Part shown: one piece after another, positions 10,701 through 19,044 of the stretch | Position numbering within the stretch: the stretch's first letter is position 1 | Layout: the number at the start of each line of letters is the position of its first letter | NCBI GenBank assembly: GCA_044433065.1 | Contig: JAWXUA010000001.1 | Coordinates: 10,035-74,034 of the forward strand | DNA length: 64,000 bases | Origin: Nitratidesulfovibrio sp044433065 | GTDB taxonomy: Bacteria > Desulfobacterota > Desulfovibrionia > Desulfovibrionales > Desulfovibrionaceae | Direction: 5' to 3' | Notes under the pieces: model-generated | What the model was told of the DNA's origin: nothing | The model's database searches: none | What the model saw: only the letters and a program-made list of their open reading frames with translations | Program-made: the position numbers and the translations under genes

Positions 10701-10831
10701 TTCCAACATTGCTCACATTTCTCGTGCGCCACCTTTTATTGACACCGTCGTTCAAGGCATGCCAAGGTACGCATTGTGATCGATGTCCGTTTATTCATGT
10801 ATGCACAATTCAAGATGTTGAGGAGCCATAA
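7754..10831 (+). CDS. AddB-like nuclease subunit with Fe-S cysteines
   Basis: Partner of the preceding helicase, 1025 residues from the ATG at 7754, which has ACGAGG upstream and overlaps the preceding stop. The N-terminal part is a decayed helicase fold. The C-terminal part is a RecB-type nuclease: LNTYLTCPFRFFHE, AIGDFLHQTLQAF, GRIDRVDKREG and VILDYKSGS. The single Cys of TCPFRFF plus three cysteines in CQGTHCDRCPFIHVC near the C-terminus form the four-cysteine iron-sulfur staple known in AddB. Gene order helicase-then-AddB is the reverse of Bacillus addBA but common in deltaproteobacteria. No clear Walker A remains near the N-terminus. Confidence 0.8.
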   Translation: MHKTPSPFQIVPWNTDLLLSIKNLIVQMVDNPSDAVVIFPHSRPARHLVEQLRLAEDIPKPCLLPRMLTVQDLCGLMRAELPKRPHRTIELLDRVSLLYECVQRLAQNNDELSQHLNKGSMHQFFPWGVRLASLMEEFFTQNIQPANLAHADGEVSAFAAALLANLGHIYTSYEAALDARRWTTTGLDALRSCQNVHALPPSISNKTIIIAGFATLSGTEETIFKHMWQSGMAHIVLHTDHRILDVLHGRPAQHHWTCDDHIKWVRSWRADTILTCPPSKHQVKLDYCQGYDLHSQLHEVASILDQFGDVSHSAVVLPDTNLLMPVLHHIPDKNVNISMGYPLSRSTLFRLLETLMRLQERRKLGGQQGKGLYHWSPCIDFIRHPYIKMLSVEPCDAKTHEADASSASDSASPSGSEHPLIEILHAVEDKVREGSRFVDLELLFNEAIFSQTTVNMQGSSGLAQQISSAEPISEEARELLQKILTACLTAWEHATTPASIAMAMQELCHVLLTHGGDLWDRFPIDGECLYRLMERVIPSLQECSLKDQYFSQDVLFSIVRETIRNERVPFEADPLGGLQVLGMLESRLLHFKNIIVLDATDDALPGSAGHDPLLPDSLRPALNLPNAYRRERVTAHNFHRLLASAEHVTLLWQHSAGSGLLDSKRTRSRFVEELLWHEECKQGKIIQDGDGNVRAISCSVVPTPLTTAELVKTAAVREQMMHYLQKPLSPSRLNTYLTCPFRFFHECICGLRVPDAVHEGDDPAAIGDFLHQTLQAFYEPWRGRTIKDGDLQVADLQREFFKQFEASDMPDRLAADSLMMLKIAAPMRLASYLENQQSTMIVELESVVSADIIVDDCTIKLHGRIDRVDKREGLGHVILDYKSGSVTSFSNSVWNDDDLWIKLQSWHGDTQEGPDGHDLLLEVGKKISSIQLPCYLYMYDQSHPEASLYDAAYVELRDKGKERVLFGSTITDEDRVSAIQEQIPTLLTFLVRHLLLTPSFKACQGTHCDRCPFIHVCTIQDVEEP

Positions 10832-10881
10832 AGAACGCATTCATGGCTTAGGACTGTTTTTCATATGACTAACTTGTTTAC

Positions 10882-10910
10882 TTGACGCTTTTGTTATGTC
10901 GCTGTAGACT
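10882..10910 (+). promoter_or_regulatory. Possible sigma-70 promoter
   Basis: TTGACG and TAGACT are separated by 17 bases. The -35 is good and the -10 only fair. It would give a leader of about 370 bases before the NMO-like gene. Confidence 0.3.
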
Positions 10911-11103
10911 GTTTGTGCATATAAGGAATATGGATTGGACATACTGTTTGAGGGAATAGCTTCCATGAAATGTTTTATGTATGCTACTGAAATCATACAA
11001 AATAGTTAAAATGATAGATTGAAAAAAAACTTCTTTGATGTTTGAGGGAATGGATTAGAAGTATCTTTTTTCATCTTGTGTCATTTTTTGTCACTAGCTG
11101 CCT

Positions 11104-11131
11104 CTATATACTACAAATTTGTATTATATAG
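11104..11131. promoter_or_regulatory. 28-bp near-palindrome, candidate operator
   Basis: The half-site begins CTATATACTAC and the mirror half ends GTATTATATAG, centred on AAATTT, with one mismatched pair. Symmetry of this length suits a dimeric regulator. It lies about 150 bases before the NMO-like gene. Confidence 0.4.
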
Positions 11132-11283
11132 CACTGAAGTTAACAATATTCCCAATTACATGGTCATCTCATGCAATTGGACAGTGGATTATGGATTTAT
11201 GGAATACGGCTCTATGCTTCAGGGGAAAACGAAGCTAGAACGTTCATCATTATATACCCACTTAGTGGGAAGGAACCAAAACA

Positions 11284-12405
11284 ATGGCATTACCATCTTT
11301 GAAAATCGGTGATATTACGGCTCGCGTGCCCATTATTCAGGGCGGCATGGGTGTTGGCATTTCTCTTTCTGGACTCGCTTCTGCTGTGGCCAATGAAGGC
11401 GGCATTGGTGTTATTGCCGGTGCCATGATTGGCATGAAAGAGCGCGATGTGGCTACCAATCCCATTGAAGCCAACGTGCGTGCTTTGCGTCGTGAATTGC
11501 AAAAAGCTCGCGAAAATACCGACGGAATTATTGGCGTTAATATTATGGTGGCCTTAACCACCTTTAGTGAAATGGTTCGTACCTCCATCGAAAATAAAGC
11601 AGACATCATTTTTGCCGGCGCAGGCTTACCCCTTGATTTGCCAAAGCATTTGCAAGCTGCTTGCGAAGAAAAGAAAGAAGAATTTCGTACAAAGCTTGTG
11701 CCCATTGTTTCCTCGGCCCGTGCTGCAAGTGTTATTGCACGTAAGTGGCTGAATAAATTTGATTACCTTCCAGACGCTTTTGTTGTGGAAGGTCCAAAGG
11801 CTGGCGGCCACCTTGGATTTAAGCCAGAAGAAATCGACAATCCAAATTTTTCTCTTGAGCATGTTTTACCTGAAGTCATTGACGCGGTGAAATCTTTTGA
11901 GGATGCTAAGGGGCGCGCCATTCCTGTTATTGCCGCTGGTGGCGTCTATTCTGGCCAAGATATCAGCAATTATTTGAATATGGGCGCATCTGGTGTGCAG
12001 ATGGGTACGCGTTTTGTGGCCACCCATGAATGCGATGCCAATCAACGCTTCAAAGATGCCTATGTCAACGCTCGCGAAGAAGACATCACCATTATTAAGA
12101 GCCCAGTGGGCATGCCCGGTCGCGCCATTGGTAATGGTTTTATTGATGCAGCACGTGAAGGTGCTAAAAAACCTTTTAAGTGCGTATTTAAATGCATCAG
12201 TTCTTGCGATCAAGAAAAGACGCCATACTGCATTGCTGCTGCACTTATCAATGCCATGAAGGGTAATCTTGAACGTGGCTTTGCATTTTCTGGTGCTAAT
12301 GTGGCTCGCATTGACGCTATTTTATCGGTACATGAATTGATTGACTCTTTGCAACGTGAATTCGAAGAAGCGTTGCGGAAACCAATGGCATTGTTACAGC
12401 GATAG
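11284..12405 (+). CDS. Nitronate monooxygenase-family flavoprotein
   Basis: A 373-residue TIM-barrel FMN protein of the nitronate monooxygenase / 2-nitropropane dioxygenase family. Seen: IIQGGMGVGIS near residues 18-28, GVNIMVAL, DAFVVEGPKAGGHLG (the conserved glycine-histidine patch), PVIAAGGVYSG and MGASGVQMGTRF (FMN phosphate site). The protein oxidises nitronates in some members, but related proteins are enoyl reductases, so the substrate is not fixed by sequence. The ATG has AAGGAA eight bases upstream. It appears monocistronic, between a long regulatory region and a terminator. Confidence 0.82.
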   Translation: MALPSLKIGDITARVPIIQGGMGVGISLSGLASAVANEGGIGVIAGAMIGMKERDVATNPIEANVRALRRELQKARENTDGIIGVNIMVALTTFSEMVRTSIENKADIIFAGAGLPLDLPKHLQAACEEKKEEFRTKLVPIVSSARAASVIARKWLNKFDYLPDAFVVEGPKAGGHLGFKPEEIDNPNFSLEHVLPEVIDAVKSFEDAKGRAIPVIAAGGVYSGQDISNYLNMGASGVQMGTRFVATHECDANQRFKDAYVNAREEDITIIKSPVGMPGRAIGNGFIDAAREGAKKPFKCVFKCISSCDQEKTPYCIAAALINAMKGNLERGFAFSGANVARIDAILSVHELIDSLQREFEEALRKPMALLQR

Positions 12406-12422
12406 TTTTCTTTGCCTATAAG

Positions 12423-12459
12423 AAACGCCATGAACTTGCATGTTCATGGCGTTTTTTTT
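12423..12459 (+). terminator. Rho-independent terminator
   Basis: A 13-bp perfect stem AAACGCCATGAAC/GTTCATGGCGTTT with a 6-base loop and eight T. It ends the NMO-like gene and lies between convergent genes, so it may serve the xer gene weakly as well. Confidence 0.9.
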
Positions 12460-12474
12460 ATTTTTTTATAAAGA

Positions 12475-13644
12475 CTATGAACGTGGATGCGCTTTGTCGT
12501 AGACGTTCATAAGGTGTGTAAGTGTCAGATGCGTATAGCGTTGCGTTGTGGAAAGACGTTCATGGCCCAGTAATTCTTGCACACTGCGTAAATCAGCACC
12601 AGCTTCCAGTAGATGCGTTGCAAAGGAGTGGCGTAATCCATGGGGAGAGATTGCTTGGGGAAGGCCCGCTTGTGAGCATAAATCTTCAATAATTCTATTG
12701 GCTTGACGTCTATTCAGACGCATTCCGCGTGCACCAACAAAGAGGGCTTTTTCTGTATCCATAGCAATGCGTGACCGCATGGAAAACCAACTATGTAGGG
12801 ACTCACGGCTGGTATCACTCAGAGGCACAAGACGCTCTTTACTGCCTTTACCCAGTACGCGCACCACACCAGAACGGCTGTCAATGTCCAAGCTATCTAA
12901 AGAAAGTGCTTCAGAAATACGCAGACCAGAACCGTACAGCAATTCTGCGAGGCATACGTCTCGCGTATGCAAGGCCTCTTCTATGGCTGGGTCTGCATTT
13001 TTGCGGCGCGGCCGCAGTGCAGTGTCAGGAGTTCCAGCCGTAGTTTGTGCTTTGTCTGGAGTTTCTATTATCACATCTTCGGAAAAAACCTTTTCATTTG
13101 TCTTATTTGCTGAAACCTGTGAGAGTCTGGATGAAGGGCTAGCGTCTAGCAAGGCAAAGGCTTGGTCAACGTTGAGTGATTTTGGGTGGTGAAATTCTTG
13201 CTTTGGATTATGTAAGCCAGCCATAGGGTCTACTTTGATGAGGCGCAATCGGAGCATAAAACGAAAAAATGCTCGTAAAGCTGATAGCTTACGTCCCATA
13301 GAGCTCTTTGCAGTCTCAATGCGGTGCAGTTCGGCAAGAAATCGCTGGACATGCCGTCGCTCTACTCTTTCTGGATAATCCAAACCACAATTTTCAGCGT
13401 CTACAAAGTCATGGAATTGCTCAATGTCTCGCGCATAGGCTACGACAGTTGCCGATGAATAGCCCTTTTCTGATGCGAGATGGGCTAAAAACATATCAAT
13501 TGTTTCAGGGCGCTCTACCCTATTTTCTGAGCATTGATTTTGTATTTTTTCAGAGTTGGCATCGCTTTCATGGTGGCTCTGCATCGTTGCTTGAGCACCG
13601 TTTTGTATTGCTGCTGCTTCAGCTCTTCGTATACGCCTTGCCAT
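12475..13644 (-). CDS. xerC: Tyrosine recombinase, XerC/XerD type, with an insert
   Basis: A site-specific recombinase of 389 residues from the ATG at 13644, one base after the dprA stop, so the two are co-transcribed. The N-terminal SAM-like domain (FLAHLASEKGYSSATVVAYARD) is followed by the catalytic domain with LLYGSGLRISEAL (first Arg), VLGKGSKERLVPL (Lys), HGLRHSFATHLLEAG (His-x-x-Arg) and LGHERLSTTQRYTHL (His and nucleophile Tyr). All catalytic residues are present. Usual Xer proteins have about 300 residues. Here a charged, Thr/Ala-rich insert of about 50 residues lies between the two domains, and there is a 40-residue N-terminal extension. It could be the chromosome-dimer resolvase; XerC versus XerD is not settled. 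Confidence 0.85.
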   Translation of the reverse strand: MARRIRRAEAAAIQNGAQATMQSHHESDANSEKIQNQCSENRVERPETIDMFLAHLASEKGYSSATVVAYARDIEQFHDFVDAENCGLDYPERVERRHVQRFLAELHRIETAKSSMGRKLSALRAFFRFMLRLRLIKVDPMAGLHNPKQEFHHPKSLNVDQAFALLDASPSSRLSQVSANKTNEKVFSEDVIIETPDKAQTTAGTPDTALRPRRKNADPAIEEALHTRDVCLAELLYGSGLRISEALSLDSLDIDSRSGVVRVLGKGSKERLVPLSDTSRESLHSWFSMRSRIAMDTEKALFVGARGMRLNRRQANRIIEDLCSQAGLPQAISPHGLRHSFATHLLEAGADLRSVQELLGHERLSTTQRYTHLTLTHLMNVYDKAHPRS

Positions 13645-13645
13645 G

Positions 13646-15100
13646 TTAAGCACCCCTGCCCAGCATATAACGCATGCCGGGAAGACGTCGAACTTGTCCT
13701 GACATTTCAAGGACTAAAAGTAGTGCGCTGAGTTTACCTGCATTGAGACTAAGCGACTCAGCTATGGTATCAATATGAACTTCTCCATTTTTTCCAAGAT
13801 AGTCTAGTAATTGCGCGAGGTTTGCATCAGCTTGTGGCGTTACTTTAGCACTTGTTGTAGTTTTAGGGCGTACCGTTACTTCAGGGCCTGCCATTACGCT
13901 CATTTGCTCTGGCCTAGCGCACTTTTCGTTGTCCACCTTTGAGACTACTTCTTCGGCGTGCTGAGTGACTGCCGGCGCTAGGATATCTGAAGGGGGCAAC
14001 GTTTTTTCACTTTGTTGTGCATCCTTGCGTCGTTTTTTACGCATCAGATTAAGGCACTGTGTATTTTCCAATTGATGCTGCAAAGGTGAGGCAAGATCAC
14101 GCAAAATATCATCAACATGAAAGACTGGATGCGCCCCTTGTCGAATGAGATTATGGCAGCCGCTATATTCTTGCATGGTTGAAGGACCAGGCACTGCATA
14201 GACTTCTCGATTTTGTTCTAAAGCTAAGCGTGCTGTAATCAAACTTCCACTTCGTGCTGCGGCTTCAACCACAAGAACGCCAAGCGATAGACCACTGACA
14301 ATACGGTTGCGCGCAGGAAAGTTTTGTGGCAGCGCTCGCATTCCTAATGAAAATTCAGTGACGATAAGTCCATCTTCTTGGATTTTACGAAAAAGTTTTT
14401 TATTTTCAACAGGGTAGCAAATATCTAATCCAGTGCCTAACACGCCAATAGACCGGCCAACCCCTTGCAATGCTGCATGGTGTGCCGTAGCATCAACGCC
14501 TTTAGCCATGCCAGAAATAACCGTGATGCCCACGCGGCTGAGCTCTGATGCAATGGTGTGGGCCATGGCTTGGCCTTCTTTGGAGCAAAGGCGTGACCCC
14601 ACAAGGCTGATGGTAGCATTGGATAAAAGGCTTGTATCGCCTTTGCAAAATAAAAGAATGGGAGGATCATAAATGTGGCGCAATAGTATAGGGTACTGGG
14701 GGCTTGTCCACAGTATAATGCCAACATCGCTTTTAGAAAGCTGCTTCCATTCTTTTTCAGCACTTTTACGCCATACACCATCGTGTACTGATTGCGCTTT
14801 AGCTTCTGGAATATGCAGTCTTTTCCAGTTTGGAGCTGCCTGTACTGCAGTAAATGCAGAGCCAAAAAAGCGTACAAGTTTACCTTGTGACCTACTACCT
14901 AAGCCTTCTGTATGGCGCAAAGCAAGAGCAGCCCATAATTCACGACGCTCATCTTCGTTGAGTTCTGAGAATTGTGGTGCATGACTTGGATATTGCGTAG
15001 AATATTCAGTTTCTAAGAGTGCATTGTTATCGTAGCTCATTAGTACATCATTTTTCATGTCTGAAGTGGATACGTTCTTAAGACTCACAGTAATTGACAT
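13646..15100 (-). CDS. dprA: DNA-processing protein DprA
   Basis: A 484-residue DprA/Smf protein that loads RecA on incoming single-stranded DNA during natural transformation and is widespread even in non-competent bacteria. The Rossmann domain shows SLVGSRLCSKEG, ISGMAKGVDATAHHAAL, GVLGTGLDICYP, FPARNRIVSGLS and EAAARSGSLITA. A C-terminal winged helix follows a Thr/Val-rich linker, near residues 415-480 (LLDYLGKNGEVHIDTIAE, LLLVLEMSGQVRRLPG). Start codons at 15100, 15058 or 15040 are all possible, since none has a good ribosome-binding site. It is followed after one base by the xer gene, a common pairing. Confidence 0.92.
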   Translation of the reverse strand: MSITVSLKNVSTSDMKNDVLMSYDNNALLETEYSTQYPSHAPQFSELNEDERRELWAALALRHTEGLGSRSQGKLVRFFGSAFTAVQAAPNWKRLHIPEAKAQSVHDGVWRKSAEKEWKQLSKSDVGIILWTSPQYPILLRHIYDPPILLFCKGDTSLLSNATISLVGSRLCSKEGQAMAHTIASELSRVGITVISGMAKGVDATAHHAALQGVGRSIGVLGTGLDICYPVENKKLFRKIQEDGLIVTEFSLGMRALPQNFPARNRIVSGLSLGVLVVEAAARSGSLITARLALEQNREVYAVPGPSTMQEYSGCHNLIRQGAHPVFHVDDILRDLASPLQHQLENTQCLNLMRKKRRKDAQQSEKTLPPSDILAPAVTQHAEEVVSKVDNEKCARPEQMSVMAGPEVTVRPKTTTSAKVTPQADANLAQLLDYLGKNGEVHIDTIAESLSLNAGKLSALLLVLEMSGQVRRLPGMRYMLGRGA

Positions 15101-15425
15101 GTTGCATGTTGTAAATTTTTTTTACCTCAAGAACTTAGCACGCGTTGCATCTTTCGTCACTAAGATATATACACATAATAAAATAGCTTTTGCAATATCT
15201 AATTATATAAAAACATTTTCATTCTCATGTGTACCCTTATAATAAAGTTCTTTGTAGGCCGCTAAACATAACTTGCACCCCAGCTTGTTTTGTTGTAAAA
15301 AAGCAATTGTATGATGACCATTTTGCAGATATTTGGTTATGATGCTTTGAGGAATATGTTGCGTCCACCTATTGGTGTTATTTGCCTTGTAAGGTACTAT
15401 TTTTATACGAATTTTTGGAGTTACT
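15101..15425. other. A+T-rich intergenic region between divergent genes
   Basis: About 325 bases between dprA and the rightward membrane-protein gene. No gene, RNA or clear promoter stood out. GGAG at 15417-15420 is the ribosome-binding site for the next gene. Confidence 0.5.
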
Positions 15426-16403
15426 GTGTATACAATTATGCCGGATATAACCATCTGGACTGTTTCAGTTCCTGCCGCGTTCTTTTTATTGTTAGTATTG
15501 GGATCAATAGGTTTGCCTTTCATGGCTTTGGTTGGGCAAGCATTGGCTGTTGCAAAACGCCGCTCTTTTTACAATAAGTGCGGACGCCAAATGGCTAAAC
15601 TTACTGCTATTCTTGCCCCACTGGCTGTGCTTATGTTGGGGCTTGCTGTGGCTCGATTGGTACAGTTAGATGCCACGCTTCTTGACTCTCCCCTATTTTT
15701 GCCCATTGTTGCCCTTGGTGCTATTTTAACAAGTTCTGCTGTTTTTGCAGTGCTTTATGCATTCACATGGACAAAGCTTGCCAAGCTGCAACTCATCCAC
15801 CAAATTTTTGGCCTTGCTGCTGGCCTTGGCATGATGAAGACCCTGTATATTGCCTTAGCTATAGCACGCGCCATGTTTATTTCGGGCCACCCTTTACCAG
15901 CTACTGGGACCCCTCTTGAAATCATGCGGGCTTTACTCTTGCCTGCAACGCCAACCCTCATGTTGCCATGCCTTGCCACAGCGTTGTGCACAGCCATTGC
16001 GGTCACTGGTCTTTTTGCCATGATGTGGTTGATTTTACGTCGCAATGCTGACGATTTTGGCCGTGATTATTACAATTTCACCATGTCATGGTGTGCAAGC
16101 TGGGCTACTTGTGGTTATGCAGTCTGCATCGCACCGCTCGCCTATTTATTGTGGCTTGTACTGTCTCCGCTGTTCCTGAGTATCGGCGCGACTACGCAAA
16201 CAGCCATAGCTGTCATTCCGCTTGTGCCCCTTGCCTGCATCGTCATCACACCCATTTTAGGGATTATTTGTGGTGGCATGGTAAGCCTCAATGCATCGCC
16301 CATGCGCTTTAAGCCCTTTGTATGTCTTGTTTTTATATTGCAATTCTTTGCCACAGCAAGCGTCATTGCGTTGCTTTTGACCTTTGGACGAGCCATAGCA
16401 TAA
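15426..16403 (+). CDS. Polytopic membrane protein of unknown function
   Basis: A 325-residue, very hydrophobic inner-membrane protein with about eight predicted membrane segments, beginning near residues 10-36. Loops are short; a conserved-looking polar stretch RRNADDFGRDYYNFTMSW lies near 200-217 between helices. I do not recognise the family. The GTG at 15426 is chosen because GGAG lies five bases upstream; an ATG at 15438 would be 17 bases from it. It is followed after 15 bases by a tRNA gene. Transport or respiratory-anchor roles are guesses only. Confidence 0.6.
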   Translation: MYTIMPDITIWTVSVPAAFFLLLVLGSIGLPFMALVGQALAVAKRRSFYNKCGRQMAKLTAILAPLAVLMLGLAVARLVQLDATLLDSPLFLPIVALGAILTSSAVFAVLYAFTWTKLAKLQLIHQIFGLAAGLGMMKTLYIALAIARAMFISGHPLPATGTPLEIMRALLLPATPTLMLPCLATALCTAIAVTGLFAMMWLILRRNADDFGRDYYNFTMSWCASWATCGYAVCIAPLAYLLWLVLSPLFLSIGATTQTAIAVIPLVPLACIVITPILGIICGGMVSLNASPMRFKPFVCLVFILQFFATASVIALLLTFGRAIA

Positions 16404-16418
16404 GCATTGCGATACTAT

Positions 16419-16495
16419 CGGGATGTGGCTCAGTCTGGTAGAGCGCTGTGTTCGGGACGCAGAGATCGAAGGTTCGAATCCTTTCATCCCGACCA
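16419..16495 (+). tRNA. tRNA-Pro (anticodon CGG)
   Basis: A full cloverleaf of 77 bases including an encoded CCA. The acceptor stem is CGGGATG/CATCCCG, and the anticodon stem CTGTG/CGCAG closes the loop TTCGGGA, which gives anticodon CGG (reads CCG). The T-arm carries GGTTCGAATCC. No integrase lies beside it, so it is not being used as an attachment site here. Confidence 0.95.
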
Positions 16496-16569
16496 TGGTA
16501 GCATGGTCTTACTTTTCCTTGGTGCAAAGGTTTTATCTAGCTTAAACATTTTATTTTCAGAGGTTTACA

Positions 16570-16719
16570 ATGCACACACAGAATACGTACCTGCTCAAAT
16601 TTCGTCGCATTGCCCTTATTCTTGCTTTGTGCCTTGTGACTTCTACTCTATGCACAGCTTGCTTTGTGACCGCGCGCAATGCTGATGAGGTAACTGTAGG
16701 TGGAGGTATTACCTTTTAG
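16570..16719 (+). CDS. Small secreted peptide (49 residues)
   Basis: A short gene between tRNA-Pro and a strong terminator. ATG at 16570 has AGAGG six bases upstream. The product opens with a basic N-terminus (KFRR) and a hydrophobic core IALILALCLVTSTL, then CTAC, a possible but atypical lipobox or signal-peptidase site. The short mature tail ends in DEVTVGGGITF with a C-terminal Phe. The signal-peptide look, the ribosome-binding site and its own terminator argue that it is real. Function unknown. Confidence 0.6.
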   Translation: MHTQNTYLLKFRRIALILALCLVTSTLCTACFVTARNADEVTVGGGITF

Positions 16720-16777
16720 GCACATTTATGCACAGCTTTGCATAAAACAGACTCAAGCTCATATCTACATATGATAT

Positions 16778-16828
16778 AAAAAAGCCGCCATGGTTTGCTC
16801 AAAAAGCAATGACCATGGCGGCTTTTTT
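16778..16828. terminator. Bidirectional rho-independent terminator
   Basis: Long stem AAAAGCCGCCATGG/CCATGGCGGCTTTT with A/T runs on both sides. It separates the tRNA/small-peptide unit (+) from the relA/spoT gene (-) and can serve both. Confidence 0.92.
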
Positions 16829-16869
16829 ATGTGTTGTTTACCAAAGTTTGGCGTCGCGCAACGTATAGA

Positions 16870-19041
16870 CTACCTATTTGGTGCGGCACGAACAACTTCA
16901 AGGACGCACGATAATTTGCGTAATTTATCAATACTGCGATACAGCTGTGTAACATCGTGAACTTCCACAAGTAAGTCCATTTCCGATCGACCGTCCACAA
17001 GAGAACGTCCATTACACGAGTCAATATTGATATTTTCATCGCTGAGCGTGGTACTGATTTGCGCAAAAGAACCGCGTTCGTTGCGACAGAAAACATGAAT
17101 ACGAGCTGGGAACGGTTTACCCTCTTGGCCATCCCAGAAAACAGGTAAAAGTCTCTCGGATTCCAGCTCCATAACATGGGGACAATCGGCTGTATGTACG
17201 ATAAGCCCACGACCATGGCTGGTATAGCCCACGATGGCGTCACCCGGTACAGGGTTACAGCACTTGGCAAATTGTACAAGTAAATCGCTCACGCCAGAAA
17301 CACTGACGCTTTCCGACTTGCGCTTCGCTGCTGCGGTTTCTTCTACGCTTGGTGCCGTTTCTTCTTCAGGCTCAAGAGTTTGTGGTACAACAGGTGCAGG
17401 AACCAAGAGGCTTTGCAGACGCTTGAGCACTTTTTTGGGTGTGAAGCGGGCATAACCAACTGAAGAAATCAAGTCATCTAAAGAGTTTGCAGAAAAATCA
17501 CGCAAGATGCTATCAAAAGTTCCTTCGCGGATAGCCTTATTGATGTTAAGGCCCATGCGGCGCCCTTCTTTTTCCAACATTTCACGGCCCAAGGAAATGG
17601 AGCGTTCACGTTCTTCCGTGCGGACAAAGTGCTGGATGCGATTGCGAGCCTTGGCGGTCTTAACGATTTTAAGCCAGTCGCGACTTGGATGGCGATGTGC
17701 ATCGGTAATGATTTCAACCGTATCACCGTTTTTCAGGTGTGTGCCTAGAGGGACAAGCTTACCGTTGATTTTGGCACCAGCACAACGATCGCCAACCTGT
17801 GAGTGGATGAGATAGGCAAAGTCAATGGGCGTCGCACCTTCAGGCAACTCTTTAACGTCGCCATTAGGCGTGTGCACATAAACTTCGTCACTAAACAAAT
17901 CGAGGCGCAACGATTGCATAAATTCTTTGGAGTCCGCTTCATCTTTTTGGCGGTCCAAAATTTCGTGCAGCCATGCAAATTGTTCGACATCTCTAGGGTT
18001 TATTCGTTTGCCTTCTTTGTAAAGCCAGTGCGAAGCAACGCCGTGCTCAGCCATACGGTGCATGTCGGCAGTACGGATTTGGATTTCAATACGCTCGCCT
18101 TCTGGGCCAATGACGGTCGTGTGTACACTTTGATAGCCGTTGGCTTTAGGCATGGAAACATAGTCTTTGAAACGACCATGCACTGGCTTCCACTGTGCGT
18201 GCACAAGGCCCAAAACGGCATAACAATCACGCGGTTCCTCTACAATGACGCGGAAGGCGATGATATCGTGCATTTCATCAAGGGTGACACCTTGGCTCGT
18301 CATCTTCTTATAAATACTGGATTTATGCTTAATGCGGCCGCTGACTTCGCCCATAATATCATTGTCCGCTAGGATATCATCAATGCGTTTTGATACTTTT
18401 TCAATGAGTCGACGTTCAACAACCTGATTGTCTTCGAGCCAGTCGGAAATTTGGGCAAAAACATCAGGCTTCATATATTTGAAGCTCAGGTCTTCAAGCT
18501 CCAATTTCACACGGTGCAGACCAAGTCTATTGGCAAGCGGTGCATAAATATCTAACGTTTCTTGTGCAATACGCTGTTGTTTATGTCTTTTTTGGAAATC
18601 AAGCGTCCGCATATTGTGTACACGGTCCGCAAGTTTTACAATCAAAACACGAATGTCGTGAGACATGGCCAAAATCATCTTACGTATGTTTTCGGCTTGT
18701 GCAGCTTCTTTGCTCTCAAAATTCATTTTGCCCATTTTGGTGACGCCATCCACGATGTCGGCAACTTCTTCACCAAAAAGTTCATCAAGTTCATCAACTG
18801 ATGTATTGGTATCTTCAACGGTATCATGAAGTAAAGCCGCTGCAACGGTGGCCTCGTCAAAATTCATTTCTGCCAATAAATCAGCTACAGCCAAAGGGTG
18901 AGAAAAATATGGCTCACCCGACAGACGCATCTGACCTGCATGGTGGGTTGCACCAAAAACATAGGCTTTTTGAATGAGCTCAAGGTCAGCATCTTTATGT
19001 GATGACGCGACTTTGTCGAGAATGTCTTGAATTCGAATCAT
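16870..19041 (-). CDS. relA/spoT: Bifunctional (p)ppGpp synthetase/hydrolase, RelA/SpoT
   Basis: A 723-residue stringent-response enzyme. The N-terminal hydrolase HD domain is intact (HHAGQMR near residues 33-39, HDTVED at 72-77), so degradation activity is expected. The synthetase domain shows DIIAFRVIVE, GRFKDYVSMPKANGYQSVHT and EIQIRTADMHRMAEHG. A TGS domain (VYVHTPNGDVKELPEGATPIDFAY), a zinc-finger/helical region with CNPVPGD, and a C-terminal ACT domain follow. Length equals the usual Rsh family. The ATG lies 3 bases after the stop of the upstream lipoprotein gene, so they share a transcript. Confidence 0.95.
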   Translation of the reverse strand: MIRIQDILDKVASSHKDADLELIQKAYVFGATHHAGQMRLSGEPYFSHPLAVADLLAEMNFDEATVAAALLHDTVEDTNTSVDELDELFGEEVADIVDGVTKMGKMNFESKEAAQAENIRKMILAMSHDIRVLIVKLADRVHNMRTLDFQKRHKQQRIAQETLDIYAPLANRLGLHRVKLELEDLSFKYMKPDVFAQISDWLEDNQVVERRLIEKVSKRIDDILADNDIMGEVSGRIKHKSSIYKKMTSQGVTLDEMHDIIAFRVIVEEPRDCYAVLGLVHAQWKPVHGRFKDYVSMPKANGYQSVHTTVIGPEGERIEIQIRTADMHRMAEHGVASHWLYKEGKRINPRDVEQFAWLHEILDRQKDEADSKEFMQSLRLDLFSDEVYVHTPNGDVKELPEGATPIDFAYLIHSQVGDRCAGAKINGKLVPLGTHLKNGDTVEIITDAHRHPSRDWLKIVKTAKARNRIQHFVRTEERERSISLGREMLEKEGRRMGLNINKAIREGTFDSILRDFSANSLDDLISSVGYARFTPKKVLKRLQSLLVPAPVVPQTLEPEEETAPSVEETAAAKRKSESVSVSGVSDLLVQFAKCCNPVPGDAIVGYTSHGRGLIVHTADCPHVMELESERLLPVFWDGQEGKPFPARIHVFCRNERGSFAQISTTLSDENINIDSCNGRSLVDGRSEMDLLVEVHDVTQLYRSIDKLRKLSCVLEVVRAAPNR

Positions 19042-19044
19042 AAA

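Larger units (their letters stand above)
10832..11283. other. Long promoter region before the NMO-like gene
   Basis: A 452-base stretch without a credible gene. It holds a possible promoter (10882-10910), a 13-bp direct repeat TGTTTGAGGGAAT at 10945 and 11039, a 28-bp near-palindrome at 11104-11131, and a small hairpin CCCAC/GTGGG at 11259-11271 just before the ribosome-binding site of the next gene. Confidence 0.5.

Noticed and set aside
16257..16496. Open frame antisense to tRNA-Pro (contains GMKGFEPSISASRTQRS)
   Set aside because: This is a familiar false protein produced by translating the reverse strand of a tRNA gene.
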